Positions 15,351-23,251 of a DNA stretch of 35,475 bases are shown in pieces. The stretch lies in the NCBI GenBank assembly GCA_015055865.1, contig SVHK01000001.1:70628-106102 (forward strand). The letters are read 5' to 3'. A program made the position numbers and the translations under genes. This DNA comes from Clostridiales bacterium. GTDB lineage: Bacteria > Bacillota > Clostridia > Christensenellales > Borkfalkiaceae. Position 1 is the first letter of the stretch. Every line of letters starts with the position of its first letter. The notes beneath the pieces are model-generated. The model saw only the letters and a list, made by a program, of their open reading frames with translations, ran no database searches and was not told the DNA's origin.

Positions 15351-16203
15351 ATATGTTTTTATTCAAAAACTCCGTTACGGCGTGCGCCGCTACGTTGCCT
15401 TCGCCGACCGCTTTCGCGTATTGGTACGGTCTGCCCGTAATATCCCCGACCGCGAATAAACCGCTTAAGTTGGTTTCGGTGTTGCGATTGATTTTTACGT
15501 GCCCGTTCTCCGTTTCCAAGCCCGCCACGAGCGTTTCGGGCGGTAAACTTTCCTTTAAGATGAACACGCCGTCCACGTCAAGTTCCTTATCCGCGTAGAA
15601 AATTTTCTCTACCCGTTTCCCCCCGACGATTTTCGTCGGCATTTTGATTATTTTTTCGATATTGTCGCCCGTCAATTCTACGCCTTTGTACAACGGGAAA
15701 AGATAGGTCTTGTCCGCGATTTTGGAAAGGTATTCCGCTTCGTGCTCAAACGCTTTGGAAAGACAAATTACGGCGATTTTTTTGTTTTTGTATAAAAACC
15801 CGTCGCAGGTCGCGCAATAGCTCACGCCCCGACCCAAGAACTCCGTTTCCCCGTCGATACGTTTTCCACTTTCCACTCCGCAAGCGAGAATAATAGTTCT
15901 TGCTTCGAGCGTTTCGTTTTCTTGCGTAATAACGGCGAACTTGTCCTTGAGCGCGTACACGCCCGTCGCTCTCCCTTCTTTGACGGTAATTTCTTCCCTT
16001 TCAAGCTGGGTTTTCAACAGCGAACAAAGTTCTTCTCCGCTACCGCCTAAAAAGGCAGGATAATTATTCACTTTTTCGGCGCGCGTAATTTTTACGCTCA
16101 AATCCTTTGAGCCGAGCAACACGAAACTCTTCCCGTTCGCTTTCAAGGTCAACGCCGAAGAAATTCCCCCGATACCGCTACCAATAATAATACAATCTAA
16201 CAT
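15349..16203 (-). CDS. Thioredoxin-reductase-like flavoprotein without a recognisable NADPH site
   Basis: A 284-residue FAD protein of the TrxB family. The N-terminal FAD fingerprint is IIGSGIGGISSALT (6-19). The redox pair is in SYCATCDGF (CxxC). The C-terminal FAD motif is GLFAVGDITGRPYQYAKAVGEG. The family normally carries GxGxxA/S plus HRRxxxRA after the CxxC. Here that place reads KKIAVICLSKAFEHEAEYL and then TYLFPLYKGVEL, with neither motif. The protein is also about 25 residues shorter than usual. This resembles the pyridine-nucleotide-independent, ferredoxin-linked reductases of clostridia, but the electron donor is inferred. RBS AAGGGGAG; 10 nt after the phosphodiesterase gene. Confidence 0.82.
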   Translation of the reverse strand: MLDCIIIGSGIGGISSALTLKANGKSFVLLGSKDLSVKITRAEKVNNYPAFLGGSGEELCSLLKTQLEREEITVKEGRATGVYALKDKFAVITQENETLEARTIILACGVESGKRIDGETEFLGRGVSYCATCDGFLYKNKKIAVICLSKAFEHEAEYLSKIADKTYLFPLYKGVELTGDNIEKIIKMPTKIVGGKRVEKIFYADKELDVDGVFILKESLPPETLVAGLETENGHVKINRNTETNLSGLFAVGDITGRPYQYAKAVGEGNVAAHAVTEFLNKNI

Positions 16204-16213
16204 ACTACTCCCC

Positions 16214-16696
16214 TTACATCACGCTCTCGCCGACGATGACGGGCGTGAACTTATCGCCGTTTACGACGAGATAACAATAACTCCCGCCTTCGCCTACGGG
16301 CAACCGCAACGAACCGGGGTTGATAAGCGTTACGCCGTCAATTTCGGTAATTTTCGCATTGTGCGTATGCCCGTAAAGAGCAATTTGACAACCCCGTTCT
16401 TTGGTTTCTTTCGCGAGCTTATTTAATCCTAATTTTACGCCGTACTTATGCCCGTGACAGTAAAAAATCTTTACGTTTTCGATTTCCAAAATCCCTTCTT
16501 CGTCCACACGCGCGAAAAAATCGCAGTTGCCACGGCAAAAAACCACTTTTTTATCCGCGACTTCAAACGCTTTGGCAAGGTCGGAAATCCCGTCGCCAAG
16601 ATAAACGAAATAATGATTTTCTTCAATCAACGGCAAAAGTTTTTCAATTGCCTTCGCGTTCCCGTGCGAATCGGAAACGATTACCAATCTTTTCAT
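16214..16696 (-). CDS. YfcE/MJ0936-type metallophosphodiesterase
   Basis: A 160-residue calcineurin-like phosphoesterase. All metal motifs are visible: SDSHGN (8-13), GDGISDL, CRGNCD, CHGHKYG and GHTHNAK, then INPGSLRLP near the end. Members hydrolyse phosphodiesters of small or model substrates; the physiological substrate is unknown. It lies between rdgB and the TrxR-like gene. RBS AAAGG is 8 nt upstream. Gene order rdgB-yfcE is common in Firmicutes. Confidence 0.92.
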   Translation of the reverse strand: MKRLVIVSDSHGNAKAIEKLLPLIEENHYFVYLGDGISDLAKAFEVADKKVVFCRGNCDFFARVDEEGILEIENVKIFYCHGHKYGVKLGLNKLAKETKERGCQIALYGHTHNAKITEIDGVTLINPGSLRLPVGEGGSYCYLVVNGDKFTPVIVGESVM

Positions 16697-16722
16697 AATC
16701 TTAACCTTTCAATTTTTCTTTT

Positions 16723-16905
16723 GGCTTTGTCATAGAGAATGGTTGATTTTAGCTGAAATTTATTTTCAGCGATTTGACGAGAAAAATACAAGAAAGACAA
16801 GTGATTTGCAAGGGCGCATACCCTAGCGGTCTGTAACCGAGCAAAACACGAAGTATTTCGCAGTATCTTTTCCGTCAAAAATCAACTAGATGATATGACA
16901 AAGCC
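16723..16905 (-). repeat. Dispersed hairpin element overlapping the 3' end of rdgB (group F)
   Basis: A perfect 12-bp inverted repeat, GGCTTTGTCATA (16723-16734) and TATGACAAAGCC (16894-16905), bounds the element, with a second pair GGTTGATTTT/AAAATCAACT inside. The left arm on the minus strand is the last coding part of rdgB. The interior keeps the family landmarks ATACTGCG, GCTCGGTTAC and CTTGTCTTTCTTG. Its hairpin is CGGT/ACCG (16827-16839). Confidence 0.75.
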
Positions 16906-17470
16906 TTTCTTTTAACGCCATCAAACCGCGAAATCTATGCGATACCGCGTTCTTTTCTTCCGCGCTTGCGCGCCCGAACGATTTCCCCAAATCGTCGCTA
17001 AAAAAGATACAATCGTACCCAAAACCGCCGTCGCCGTCTTCTTCGAAAAGAATTTTACCGTAAGTCCGCCCGTGCGCCACAAGTTCTTTGCCGTCGGGGT
17101 AAACGAGCGCGATTGCGCTTTCAAAATACGCCGTTCTGTCCCCGACGCCGTCGAGATTTTTTATGAGTAAATCCCTATTCGCCTTATCGTCGCCGTGACG
17201 ACCGCAATACCGCGCGCTATACACCCCCGGCGCGCCGTTTAACGCGGTTACGCAAATACCGCTATCGTCCGCAAGAGCAATTACGCCGAGTGCTTTACTC
17301 GCCGCCCTTGCCTTGATAAGCGCGTTTTCTTCAAAAGTCGTACCCGTTTCTTCCACGTCTATATCAAACCCTGCTTGTTTTTGCGAAATTACTTCGTACT
17401 CGGTAAAAATTTGTGAAATTTCGCGTAATTTATGCGCGTTGCCCGTCGCTACGACTAATTTTTCTTTCAT
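16886..17470 (-). CDS. rdgB: XTP/dITP diphosphatase (RdgB/HAM1)
   Basis: A 194-residue house-cleaning pyrophosphatase that removes non-canonical purine triphosphates such as dITP and XTP. Motifs: VVATGNAHKLREI at the N-terminus, ALADDSGICVTALNGAPGVYS, YCGRHGDD, GFGYDCIFF and VSHRFRG. A GTG three codons upstream is possible, but AAGGAG stands 8 nt before the ATG used here. Promoter at 17512-17540. The last seven codons double as the left arm of an inverted-repeat element, which is unusual. Confidence 0.95.
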   Translation of the reverse strand: MKEKLVVATGNAHKLREISQIFTEYEVISQKQAGFDIDVEETGTTFEENALIKARAASKALGVIALADDSGICVTALNGAPGVYSARYCGRHGDDKANRDLLIKNLDGVGDRTAYFESAIALVYPDGKELVAHGRTYGKILFEEDGDGGFGYDCIFFSDDLGKSFGRASAEEKNAVSHRFRGLMALKERLCHII

Positions 17471-17511
17471 TATAGCCACTCCTTACAAAAGCTAAAATTC
17501 TCTACCGTGTT

Positions 17512-17540
17512 ATTATAACACAACCGACGGATAAAATCAA
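17512..17540 (-). promoter_or_regulatory. Promoter of the rdgB operon
   Basis: TTGATT (17535-17540), a 17-nt spacer and TATAAT (17512-17517) on the minus strand with an extended TGT before the -10, 42 nt before the rdgB start. Confidence 0.8.
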
Positions 17541-17578
17541 GCCCTGCGCACTTTTTTCCTATAACGAAAGAAAGAAAA

Positions 17579-17605
17579 GCCGTTGGAAAATCCAACGACT
17601 TTTTG
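17579..17605. terminator. Terminator after the SAP/Rho-N-like gene
   Basis: CGTTGGA and TCCAACG form a 7-bp core stem around three bases. It is flanked by CTTTTCTTTC on the minus-strand exit and TTTTTG on the plus side. It lies 12 bp after the stop of the gene at 17611. Confidence 0.7.
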
Positions 17606-17610
17606 TTTTG

Positions 17611-18027
17611 TTATTTATCTAAGCTCTCTAACAAAGCGAATACTAATTTCTTTTGCTCTTCGTTTAATCGTTGAAGCGGTAATGAAAACTTCACAATGAC
17701 GGGCTCTTCAACAATCGGCTGTTCAACGTCTATAAATTTCTCCGACATCGGCTCGGGGGGTTGTATGGAATAACCAAGAAATTCTTTGCTTAATTGCTCT
17801 ATCTTCAAAGGAATGGACTCTAAAACGCCACTATTTTTAATGGGCGCGCCCCGACTATTTCGCGAAGGAGCCTTTTCTTGGCAAAGCGTGGCTATAATTT
17901 CGTCGATTAACGCTTGCTTATTCATATCCGTAGGGCGTTGCAATCCTACGTATCTTCCATATCGACGCAAATTCTCTACGCTTAGCGTATTCAGATATTC
18001 TTTACACGCTATTTTGAAATCTTCCAT
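17611..18027 (-). CDS. Uncharacterised protein with Rho-N/SAP-like N-terminal domain
   Basis: 138 residues, not recognised as a named family. Residues 8-48 (EYLNTLSVENLRRYGRYVGL, then NKQALIDEIIATL) resemble the helix-turn-helix pattern of Rho N-terminal or SAP nucleic-acid-binding domains. A short basic stretch, SRNSRGAPIKN, follows and looks like an AT-hook-type segment. The middle is Pro/Glu-rich and probably disordered. The C-terminus, LQRLNEEQKKLVFALLESLDK, is a predicted helix. No signal peptide or membrane segment. RBS AAAGGA is well placed. The gene stands alone behind a 200-nt structured leader with its own promoter and terminator, implying conditional expression. A role in nucleic-acid binding is inference only. 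Confidence 0.75.
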   Translation of the reverse strand: MEDFKIACKEYLNTLSVENLRRYGRYVGLQRPTDMNKQALIDEIIATLCQEKAPSRNSRGAPIKNSGVLESIPLKIEQLSKEFLGYSIQPPEPMSEKFIDVEQPIVEEPVIVKFSLPLQRLNEEQKKLVFALLESLDK

Positions 18028-18243
18028 TTTCCTTTATCCTTTTAAAAAAAGTGTCGCCCTTTTGAGAACGACACCTGTAGAATATATCTTTCTCAAAAAG
18101 TGTGCAACGACTTTTTTACTAACTCTAATTTTCATTGGAATTTGTAAGCGATAATAGATATAATCCTACCGAGATTATATCCAATGAAAAAAAATATATA
18201 AGTTAGTACTTTGCTTAAAAAAAGCAAAAAATCGTTGCTATCT
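18028..18243 (-). promoter_or_regulatory. Structured 5' leader RNA with antiterminator/terminator alternatives
   Basis: From the predicted start site the minus-strand RNA can form a 13-bp closing stem with one bulge (GCAACGA plus six T near 18226-18238, paired with 18104-18118). Inside are a small GCTT/AAGC hairpin, ACTAACT/AGTTAGT, an 11-bp TTTTCATTGGA/TCCAATGAAAA stem and a 9-bp GATATAATC/GATTATATC hairpin. Next comes CTTTTTGAGAA (18090-18100), which can pair with TTCTCAAAAGG (18058-18068), the loop of the following terminator. The two pairings exclude each other. It does not match a riboswitch class I know. Confidence 0.65.
18044..18074 (-). terminator. Attenuator terminator in the leader of the 17611 gene
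   Basis: GTGTCG and CGACAC (18069-18074 with 18051-18056) close a 12-nt loop and are followed by seven T residues. It lies only 16 nt before the gene's start codon, so read-through must be regulated or partial. Confidence 0.75.
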
Positions 18244-18244
18244 T

Positions 18245-18273
18245 ATTATATCCAATAATTGTAAAAAAGTCAA
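18245..18273 (-). promoter_or_regulatory. Promoter of the structured leader and the 17611 gene
   Basis: TTGACT (18268-18273), a 17-nt spacer and TATAAT (18245-18250) on the minus strand. The predicted start site falls where the leader's closing stem begins. Confidence 0.8.
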
Positions 18274-18320
18274 TGTTTTTTCTTAAAAATTTTTAGCAAA
18301 AGAAAAACGATTAATCTGCG

Positions 18321-20906
18321 TTACGCTTTTTCGACGTATAATCCGTTTTCGTTAACGTTTACGACGAGTTTGTCGCCTGCCGTGAAGTTGCCCGATAAGA
18401 TACTGCGCGCTAACATCGTTTCCAACGTTTGTTGGATATACCGCTTTAACGGTCGAGCGCCGTACACGGGGTCGTAGCCCTTTTCTACGATATATTCTAC
18501 CGCGCTTTCGCTTACTTCGAGCGCAAGCTGTTTTTCTTCCAAACGCTTTTTCAAGCTTTCCGTAAGCAAGCCGACTATCTTCGAGATTTCGTTTCTTTCA
18601 AGCGGTTTGAAGAAAGTGATTTCGTCTAAACGGTTTAAAAATTCGGGTCTAAACGCTTGTTTTAAAAGCGCGTTTACTTCCCCTTTCGCGCTTTCCGACA
18701 GTTCGCCGTCCGCCGTGATTCCGTCCAAAATTGCCGTCGAGCCAAGATTGGAAGTCAAGATTATGACGGTATTTTTAAAGTCCACCGTCCTGCCTTGCCC
18801 GTCGGTAATCCGTCCATCGTCCAAGACTTGCAAAAGCACGTTGAATACGTCGGGGTGCGCCTTTTCCACTTCGTCGAAAAGTAAAACGCAATAGGGTTTT
18901 CTTCTCACCGCTTCGGTAAGTTGACCGCCTTCGTCGTAACCCACGTATCCGGGGGGCGCGCCGATAAGCCTTGATACGGAGTATTTTTCCATATACTCGC
19001 TCATATCAATCCGCACCATATTCTTCTCGTCGTCAAAAAGCGAGCGCGCGAGCGTTTTGGCAAGCTCCGTCTTCCCCACGCCCGTCGGGCCTAAAAATAA
19101 GAACGAGCCGATAGGTCTATTAGGGTCGGCTATGCCGGCTCGGGAACGCAAAATCGCGTCCGCGACCGTGTTCACCGCTTGGTCTTGACCGACTACGCGT
19201 TCATGCAAAGTATCGGCAAGCCGTAAGAGTTTTTCTCTCTCGCCTTCCATTAGTTTGGTAACGGGAATACCCGTCCAACGCGCGACGATTCTTGCAATTT
19301 CTTCTTCCGTTACTTTATCGCGCAACAAATCCGCGGTTTTCTTATTCTGCGCCAAACTCTCGCTTTCTTCAAGTCGTTTCTTAAGCTCAGGAATTTTGCC
19401 GTATTGGAGTTTAGACGCCCGTTCTAAATCGTATTCTCTTTGCGCTTTTTCAAGCTCGGCGTTCGCTCTTTCAAGTTCTTCCCGTAAAGTTTGCACCTTT
19501 GAAATGGCGTCCTTTTCGTTTTGCCATTTGCCCGTCATTTCGGCGTATTCGCTTTTGAGAAAAGCGAGTTCTTTTTGAATTTCTTCCAAATGCGATTTTG
19601 AAAGAGTATCCGTTTCCTTTTTAAGTGCGTTTTCTTCGATTTCAAGTTGCATTATCTTTCTTGAAATCTCGTCCATTTCCGACGGCATCGATTGCATTTC
19701 CGTCTTTATCATTGCACACGCTTCGTCCACTAAGTCAATCGCTTTATCGGGCAAAAATCTGTCCGTGATATACCGATTGGAAAGGGTCGCCGCCGAAATA
19801 AGCGCGTTGTCTTGAATTTTTACGCCGTGATAGACTTCGTAACGCTCTTTTAATCCGCGAAGTATCGAAATGGTATCTTCAACGGTCGGCTCGCTGACCA
19901 AAACGGGTTGGAATCTACGCTCTAACGCAGGGTCTTTTTCGATATATTTTCTATACTCGTCCAAAGTCGTCGCGCCGATACAATGCAATTCGCCCCTTGC
20001 AAGCATAGGTTTCAACAAGTTGCCTGCGTCCATTGCGCCGTCCGTCTTGCCCGCGCCTACGATAGTGTGCAATTCGTCGATAAAGAGTATGATTTTTCCG
20101 TCGCTCTTTTTGACTTCCGAAAGTACGGATTTAAGCCGTTCTTCGAACTCTCCGCGAAACTTCGCGCCTGCGATTAACGCGCCGATATCGAGCGAAAATA
20201 CCTTACGCTCTTTGAGCGAATCGGGTACGTCCCCTTTCATAATACGAATGGCAAGTCCTTCGGCTATCGCTGTTTTACCTACCCCCGCTTCACCGATTAA
20301 GACGGGATTATTTTTGGTTTTTCTCGACAAAATTCTTACCACGCTACGGATTTCTTCGTCGCGACCGATAACGGGGTCGATTTTTTGCGCGCGCGCCTTT
20401 TCCACTAAATCCGTACCGTATTTATTGAGTACGTCGTAGGTATCTTCAGGGTTTTCGCTTTGTACCCGTTGGCTACCGCGAACACTCGCAAGCGTTTGCA
20501 TAAATTCAGTTTGACCGATTTGGAAAGTCTTGAAAATTTCTTTTACGTCGGCATCGGGCTTTTCCGTCAAAGCGAAGAATAAATGCTCGACGGAAACGTA
20601 CTCGTCGCCCATCTTTTTCGCTTGTTCTTCCGCCGTTTGCAAGACGTTAGCGAGCTCTTTGGAAAGGTATTTTTCTCCGCCCGAAACTTTGGGGTATTTA
20701 GAAATTTTTTCTTCCGCTAAACCTTTCAACGCGGACGAGGTCTTGCCCATTTTCGTTAAAAGCTGGACGATAAGTCCGTCGTCGTGTTTTAAAAGTCCGT
20801 ACAATAAATGCGCTTGTTTGATTTCTTGATTGCCGTATTCGTCCGCTACGGCTTGCGCGTTCATCAGCGATTCCGCGCTCTTTTGGGTAAATTTACGCAT
20901 ATCCAT
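18321..20906 (-). CDS. clpB: ClpB disaggregase (AAA+ chaperone)
   Basis: An 861-residue protein. An N domain ([28 protein letters not shown]) is followed by AAA1 with Walker A GEAGVGKT at 205-212, then a coiled-coil M domain (about 400-530, rich in Glu/Lys/Leu). AAA2 has Walker A GPTGVGKT at 606-613 and the sensor and LNRLDEI region. With DnaK it resolubilises aggregated proteins; the M domain separates it from ClpA and ClpC. The open frame starts 37 codons earlier, but AAAGGAG 7 nt before this ATG and the family N-terminus decide the start. I found no CIRCE or CtsR operator upstream. Confidence 0.96.
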   Translation of the reverse strand: MDMRKFTQKSAESLMNAQAVADEYGNQEIKQAHLLYGLLKHDDGLIVQLLTKMGKTSSALKGLAEEKISKYPKVSGGEKYLSKELANVLQTAEEQAKKMGDEYVSVEHLFFALTEKPDADVKEIFKTFQIGQTEFMQTLASVRGSQRVQSENPEDTYDVLNKYGTDLVEKARAQKIDPVIGRDEEIRSVVRILSRKTKNNPVLIGEAGVGKTAIAEGLAIRIMKGDVPDSLKERKVFSLDIGALIAGAKFRGEFEERLKSVLSEVKKSDGKIILFIDELHTIVGAGKTDGAMDAGNLLKPMLARGELHCIGATTLDEYRKYIEKDPALERRFQPVLVSEPTVEDTISILRGLKERYEVYHGVKIQDNALISAATLSNRYITDRFLPDKAIDLVDEACAMIKTEMQSMPSEMDEISRKIMQLEIEENALKKETDTLSKSHLEEIQKELAFLKSEYAEMTGKWQNEKDAISKVQTLREELERANAELEKAQREYDLERASKLQYGKIPELKKRLEESESLAQNKKTADLLRDKVTEEEIARIVARWTGIPVTKLMEGEREKLLRLADTLHERVVGQDQAVNTVADAILRSRAGIADPNRPIGSFLFLGPTGVGKTELAKTLARSLFDDEKNMVRIDMSEYMEKYSVSRLIGAPPGYVGYDEGGQLTEAVRRKPYCVLLFDEVEKAHPDVFNVLLQVLDDGRITDGQGRTVDFKNTVIILTSNLGSTAILDGITADGELSESAKGEVNALLKQAFRPEFLNRLDEITFFKPLERNEISKIVGLLTESLKKRLEEKQLALEVSESAVEYIVEKGYDPVYGARPLKRYIQQTLETMLARSILSGNFTAGDKLVVNVNENGLYVEKA

Positions 20907-20980
20907 AATATTTCTCCTTTGGGCTTTTGCCCGAACTGTTTTACATTTTATTATTAACCGTCTTTTTTCATTTCTAAACA

Positions 20981-21008
20981 AAAAAACGAGCGACTGCCCG
21001 TCGCTCGT
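20981..21008 (-). terminator. Terminator after cls and its repeat elements
   Basis: ACGAGCGAC-GGGCA-GTCGCTCGT on the minus strand is a perfect 9-bp stem followed by seven T residues. It ends cls transcripts beyond the repeat block and before clpB. Confidence 0.85.
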
Positions 21009-21054
21009 AATTTTCATTTTTTAAATCAGTTTTGCTCGTCAACCAATTAAACTC

Positions 21055-21144
21055 GTGCTTGGCGTTAGATACGAGCAACAACGTCCCGTTGTATCGAGTT
21101 TTTCTATCTTTCTGCTACGCTTGGGTGTTGCTTTCTCGTCAACC
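21055..21144. repeat. 90-bp repeat, copy 2 (copy 1 at 4723-4812)
   Basis: Nearly identical to 4723-4812, with about three C/T differences. It again sits next to a hairpin element downstream of a minus-strand gene. It contains the ACAACG/CGTTGT hairpin and the GCTTGGCGTTAGATACGAG edge. Confidence 0.85.
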
Positions 21145-21152
21145 AAGTCTTT

Positions 21153-21274
21153 GCTTGGCGTTAGATACGAGCAAGACAAGGCGTATTGAGTACGCCGACG
21201 GGAGTTTACTAAATCGTAAACGAGCTAGGCGCACGGAAATACAACGCAGTATTGCGACGTATATAACGTCAAGC
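21153..21274 (-). repeat. Dispersed hairpin element adjoining the cls stop (group C)
   Basis: On the minus strand it runs from GCTTGACGTTATATACG, beside the cls stop, to the near-inverted CGTATCTAACGCCAAGC (15 of 17 positions complementary). The nested hairpin pairs GTGCGCC with GGCGTAC (21228-21234, 21190-21196) and GTTTAC with GTAAAC (21216-21221, 21204-21209). Confidence 0.85.
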
Positions 21275-21275
21275 T

Positions 21276-22937
21276 TTATACTACCGTGTCGAAAAGACGT
21301 AGAATACTATCCACCAACCTACCAAACCAACTACGCTTGGTCGTTTCTTCCGTTTGTAAACGGGAAACTTCAAAAGTATTTTCACAGTCTTTGCGAACAG
21401 CTTTAACCGCGTCGCAACCGGAGAAATACACGGCGTTTTCGAAATGTAAATATAAACTACGATAATCGAAATTGATAGAGCCGACTACCGCATATTCGTC
21501 GTCCACGACGATACTTTTCGAGTGCAAGAACCCCGGCGTATATTCGTAAATTTTAACGCCGTGTTGCATTAAAACGGGGTAGTTTGCTCTCGTCATTCTA
21601 AAGACCATTTTCTTATCGGGTATGGCGGGCGTTACGATTCTAACGTCCACCCCGCGCATCGACGCGTGACAAAGCGCAACCCGTAATCCGTCGGGTAAAA
21701 TCAAATAAGGCGTAAAAACGTAAACGTACTTACTTGCCCTATCGATAAGGTCAAGATACACGAACTCGCCGTCGCTCTTTCTATCGAGCGGAGAATCGTC
21801 GAACGGTTGCACGAAAAATTGCGCGCGTTCGCCCTGTTCTTGCAAAGATTTTTCTTCCCTTTTAAGCAAAGTTTCTTTTGCGTCGTCTATTTCGCCAAGT
21901 AAGGTTTTTAAATCGACCTTTTTCGCTTTATCTTTACAAAACGCGTTCCATAAATCGAAAAACATCACGATAAAGGAATTTACCGCGCCACCTTGCACTT
22001 TAACGCCCGAATCTTTCCAATCCCCAAACCGTATCCGTTCGCCGATATATTCGTCGGCAAGGTTAAGTCCGCCCGTAAACGCGACTTTATCGTCAACGAC
22101 GAACATTTTTCTATGGTCACGATTGTTTTGATGAATCGCAAATAACGGCATTACGCGGTTGAACGCGATACACTTAATATTTTCGTGCATACTTTCTAAG
22201 CGTTTTTCGTAATGTCTGGGCAAAACGAGTACGCTTCCGAAATCGTCGAAAATTATATAAATTTTCACGCCCGACTCCGCTTTTTCAAGCAGTTTCGCTT
22301 TCAACCTTTCCCAAAGCTTACCTTTTCCGATAATGAAATACTCAATCAAGACGAATTTTTCCGCTTTTTCAAGCTCTTTCATCATTTCTTCGAATAATTC
22401 CACGCCCGTTGGATAATAGTCAAGCGTGCCGTCCGTATAACAAGGGTATCCCGCTTGACTCAACAGGTATTTGCAAACCGCGCCGTTCCGACCGGCTTCG
22501 TCCACGAGCCGTTCCGTGCGTTCGGTTTGGATTAAATACGATTTATTTTTTTCTTTTGATTCGCTTAACCGCTTTTTCATATACACGGTCGGTCTACCTT
22601 CCCCGTACATCAAGAAAAACGCAATCCCTATTACGGGAAAAACCAAAATCATAATTATCCATTTCAGTTTCGCCGACGCGTCGTTGTCCGTTCTATTTAC
22701 AAGATACAATACGAATACGCCTGCTATCGTCCATATAACCGTGCGGAAAATCGGCGTCGCTTCGTATTCGACGAAATATAACAAAACAATCCATACGATT
22801 AGCTGAATAAACGCCAACAGTACGCACGTGTAAACCCGATTATACACGAATCCGCGTTGACCGAACTTTTTATCGTTTTCGTCCTTTTTCTTCATAAGTT
22901 TTTCGTTCTTTTCAGACATTTTCCCCATTTGCTCCAT
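21276..22937 (-). CDS. cls: Cardiolipin synthase (phospholipase D superfamily)
   Basis: About 553 residues. A charged N-terminus is followed by two or three membrane helices (VLLAFIQLIVWIVLLYF, then AGVFVLYLV, then WIIMILVFPVIGIAFFLMYG). Two PLD catalytic HxKxxxxD motifs follow: HRKMFVVDD with GGLNLADEY, and HSKSIVVDD with GSINFDYRS. It joins two phosphatidylglycerols, or a related pair, into cardiolipin at the membrane. The frame is open to 22964, but that ATG lies inside the -10 box of a strong promoter, so translation must begin further in. I choose the ATG at 22937; two more lie within six codons. The stop adjoins a repeat element. Confidence 0.92.
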   Translation of the reverse strand: MEQMGKMSEKNEKLMKKKDENDKKFGQRGFVYNRVYTCVLLAFIQLIVWIVLLYFVEYEATPIFRTVIWTIAGVFVLYLVNRTDNDASAKLKWIIMILVFPVIGIAFFLMYGEGRPTVYMKKRLSESKEKNKSYLIQTERTERLVDEAGRNGAVCKYLLSQAGYPCYTDGTLDYYPTGVELFEEMMKELEKAEKFVLIEYFIIGKGKLWERLKAKLLEKAESGVKIYIIFDDFGSVLVLPRHYEKRLESMHENIKCIAFNRVMPLFAIHQNNRDHRKMFVVDDKVAFTGGLNLADEYIGERIRFGDWKDSGVKVQGGAVNSFIVMFFDLWNAFCKDKAKKVDLKTLLGEIDDAKETLLKREEKSLQEQGERAQFFVQPFDDSPLDRKSDGEFVYLDLIDRASKYVYVFTPYLILPDGLRVALCHASMRGVDVRIVTPAIPDKKMVFRMTRANYPVLMQHGVKIYEYTPGFLHSKSIVVDDEYAVVGSINFDYRSLYLHFENAVYFSGCDAVKAVRKDCENTFEVSRLQTEETTKRSWFGRLVDSILRLFDTVV

Positions 22938-22962
22938 TAATAATCTTTCACGAACTATATCC

Positions 22963-22991
22963 ATTTTAACAATTTAAGCCAATTTTGTCAA
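22963..22991 (-). promoter_or_regulatory. Promoter of cls
   Basis: A perfect TTGACA (22986-22991), a 17-nt spacer and TAAAAT (22963-22968) on the minus strand. The -10 contains the most upstream ATG of the cls frame, which argues against that start. Confidence 0.75.
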
Positions 22992-23158
22992 CCGCTTACT
23001 TATCTGTTTTTTATAAAGTCATCTATTTTTCATCTTTTCATCTCTTTTTACATATTTATAATATAATACTTATTTTGTTCCTTTTTCGCTACTTTTTTAC
23101 TCGTTTCCTATTCCTATAAAATTTTTTCAATTTTTTTTAGTTTTTTTTATTAAAACTA
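22992..23158. other. AT-rich intergenic stretch between cls and rubrerythrin promoters
   Basis: A very AT-rich divergent promoter region with long T tracts. I see no open frame or stable hairpin in it. The tracts may serve as UP elements for the rubrerythrin promoter. Confidence 0.5.
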
Positions 23159-23187
23159 TTGACAAATATATTTTTTTGTATTATACT
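23159..23187 (+). promoter_or_regulatory. Promoter of the rubrerythrin gene
   Basis: TTGACA (23159-23164), a 17-nt spacer and TATACT (23182-23187). The T/A-tract region upstream is typical of strong clostridial promoters. No clear PerR box was seen. Confidence 0.8.
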
Positions 23188-23251
23188 ATAATCACTTAAT
23201 AAAACTAAATCCTATTAAGAAAACATTAAAAATATTTAGGAGAAAAAAATT

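Noticed and set aside
16693-16878. A 61-codon minus-strand frame between rdgB and the phosphodiesterase gene
   Set aside because: It lies inside the inverted-repeat element (group F), overlaps the yfcE start and has no ribosome-binding site.
18028-18243. T-box or known riboswitch in the leader of the 17611 gene
   Set aside because: No T-box sequence, specifier-loop landmarks or conserved aptamer core could be identified, so only a generic structured attenuator is claimed.
20907-21040. CIRCE or CtsR operator upstream of clpB
   Set aside because: Neither the TTAGCACTC/GAGTGCTAA inverted repeat nor tandem GGTCAAA heptamers are present. The strong hairpin there is the cls terminator.
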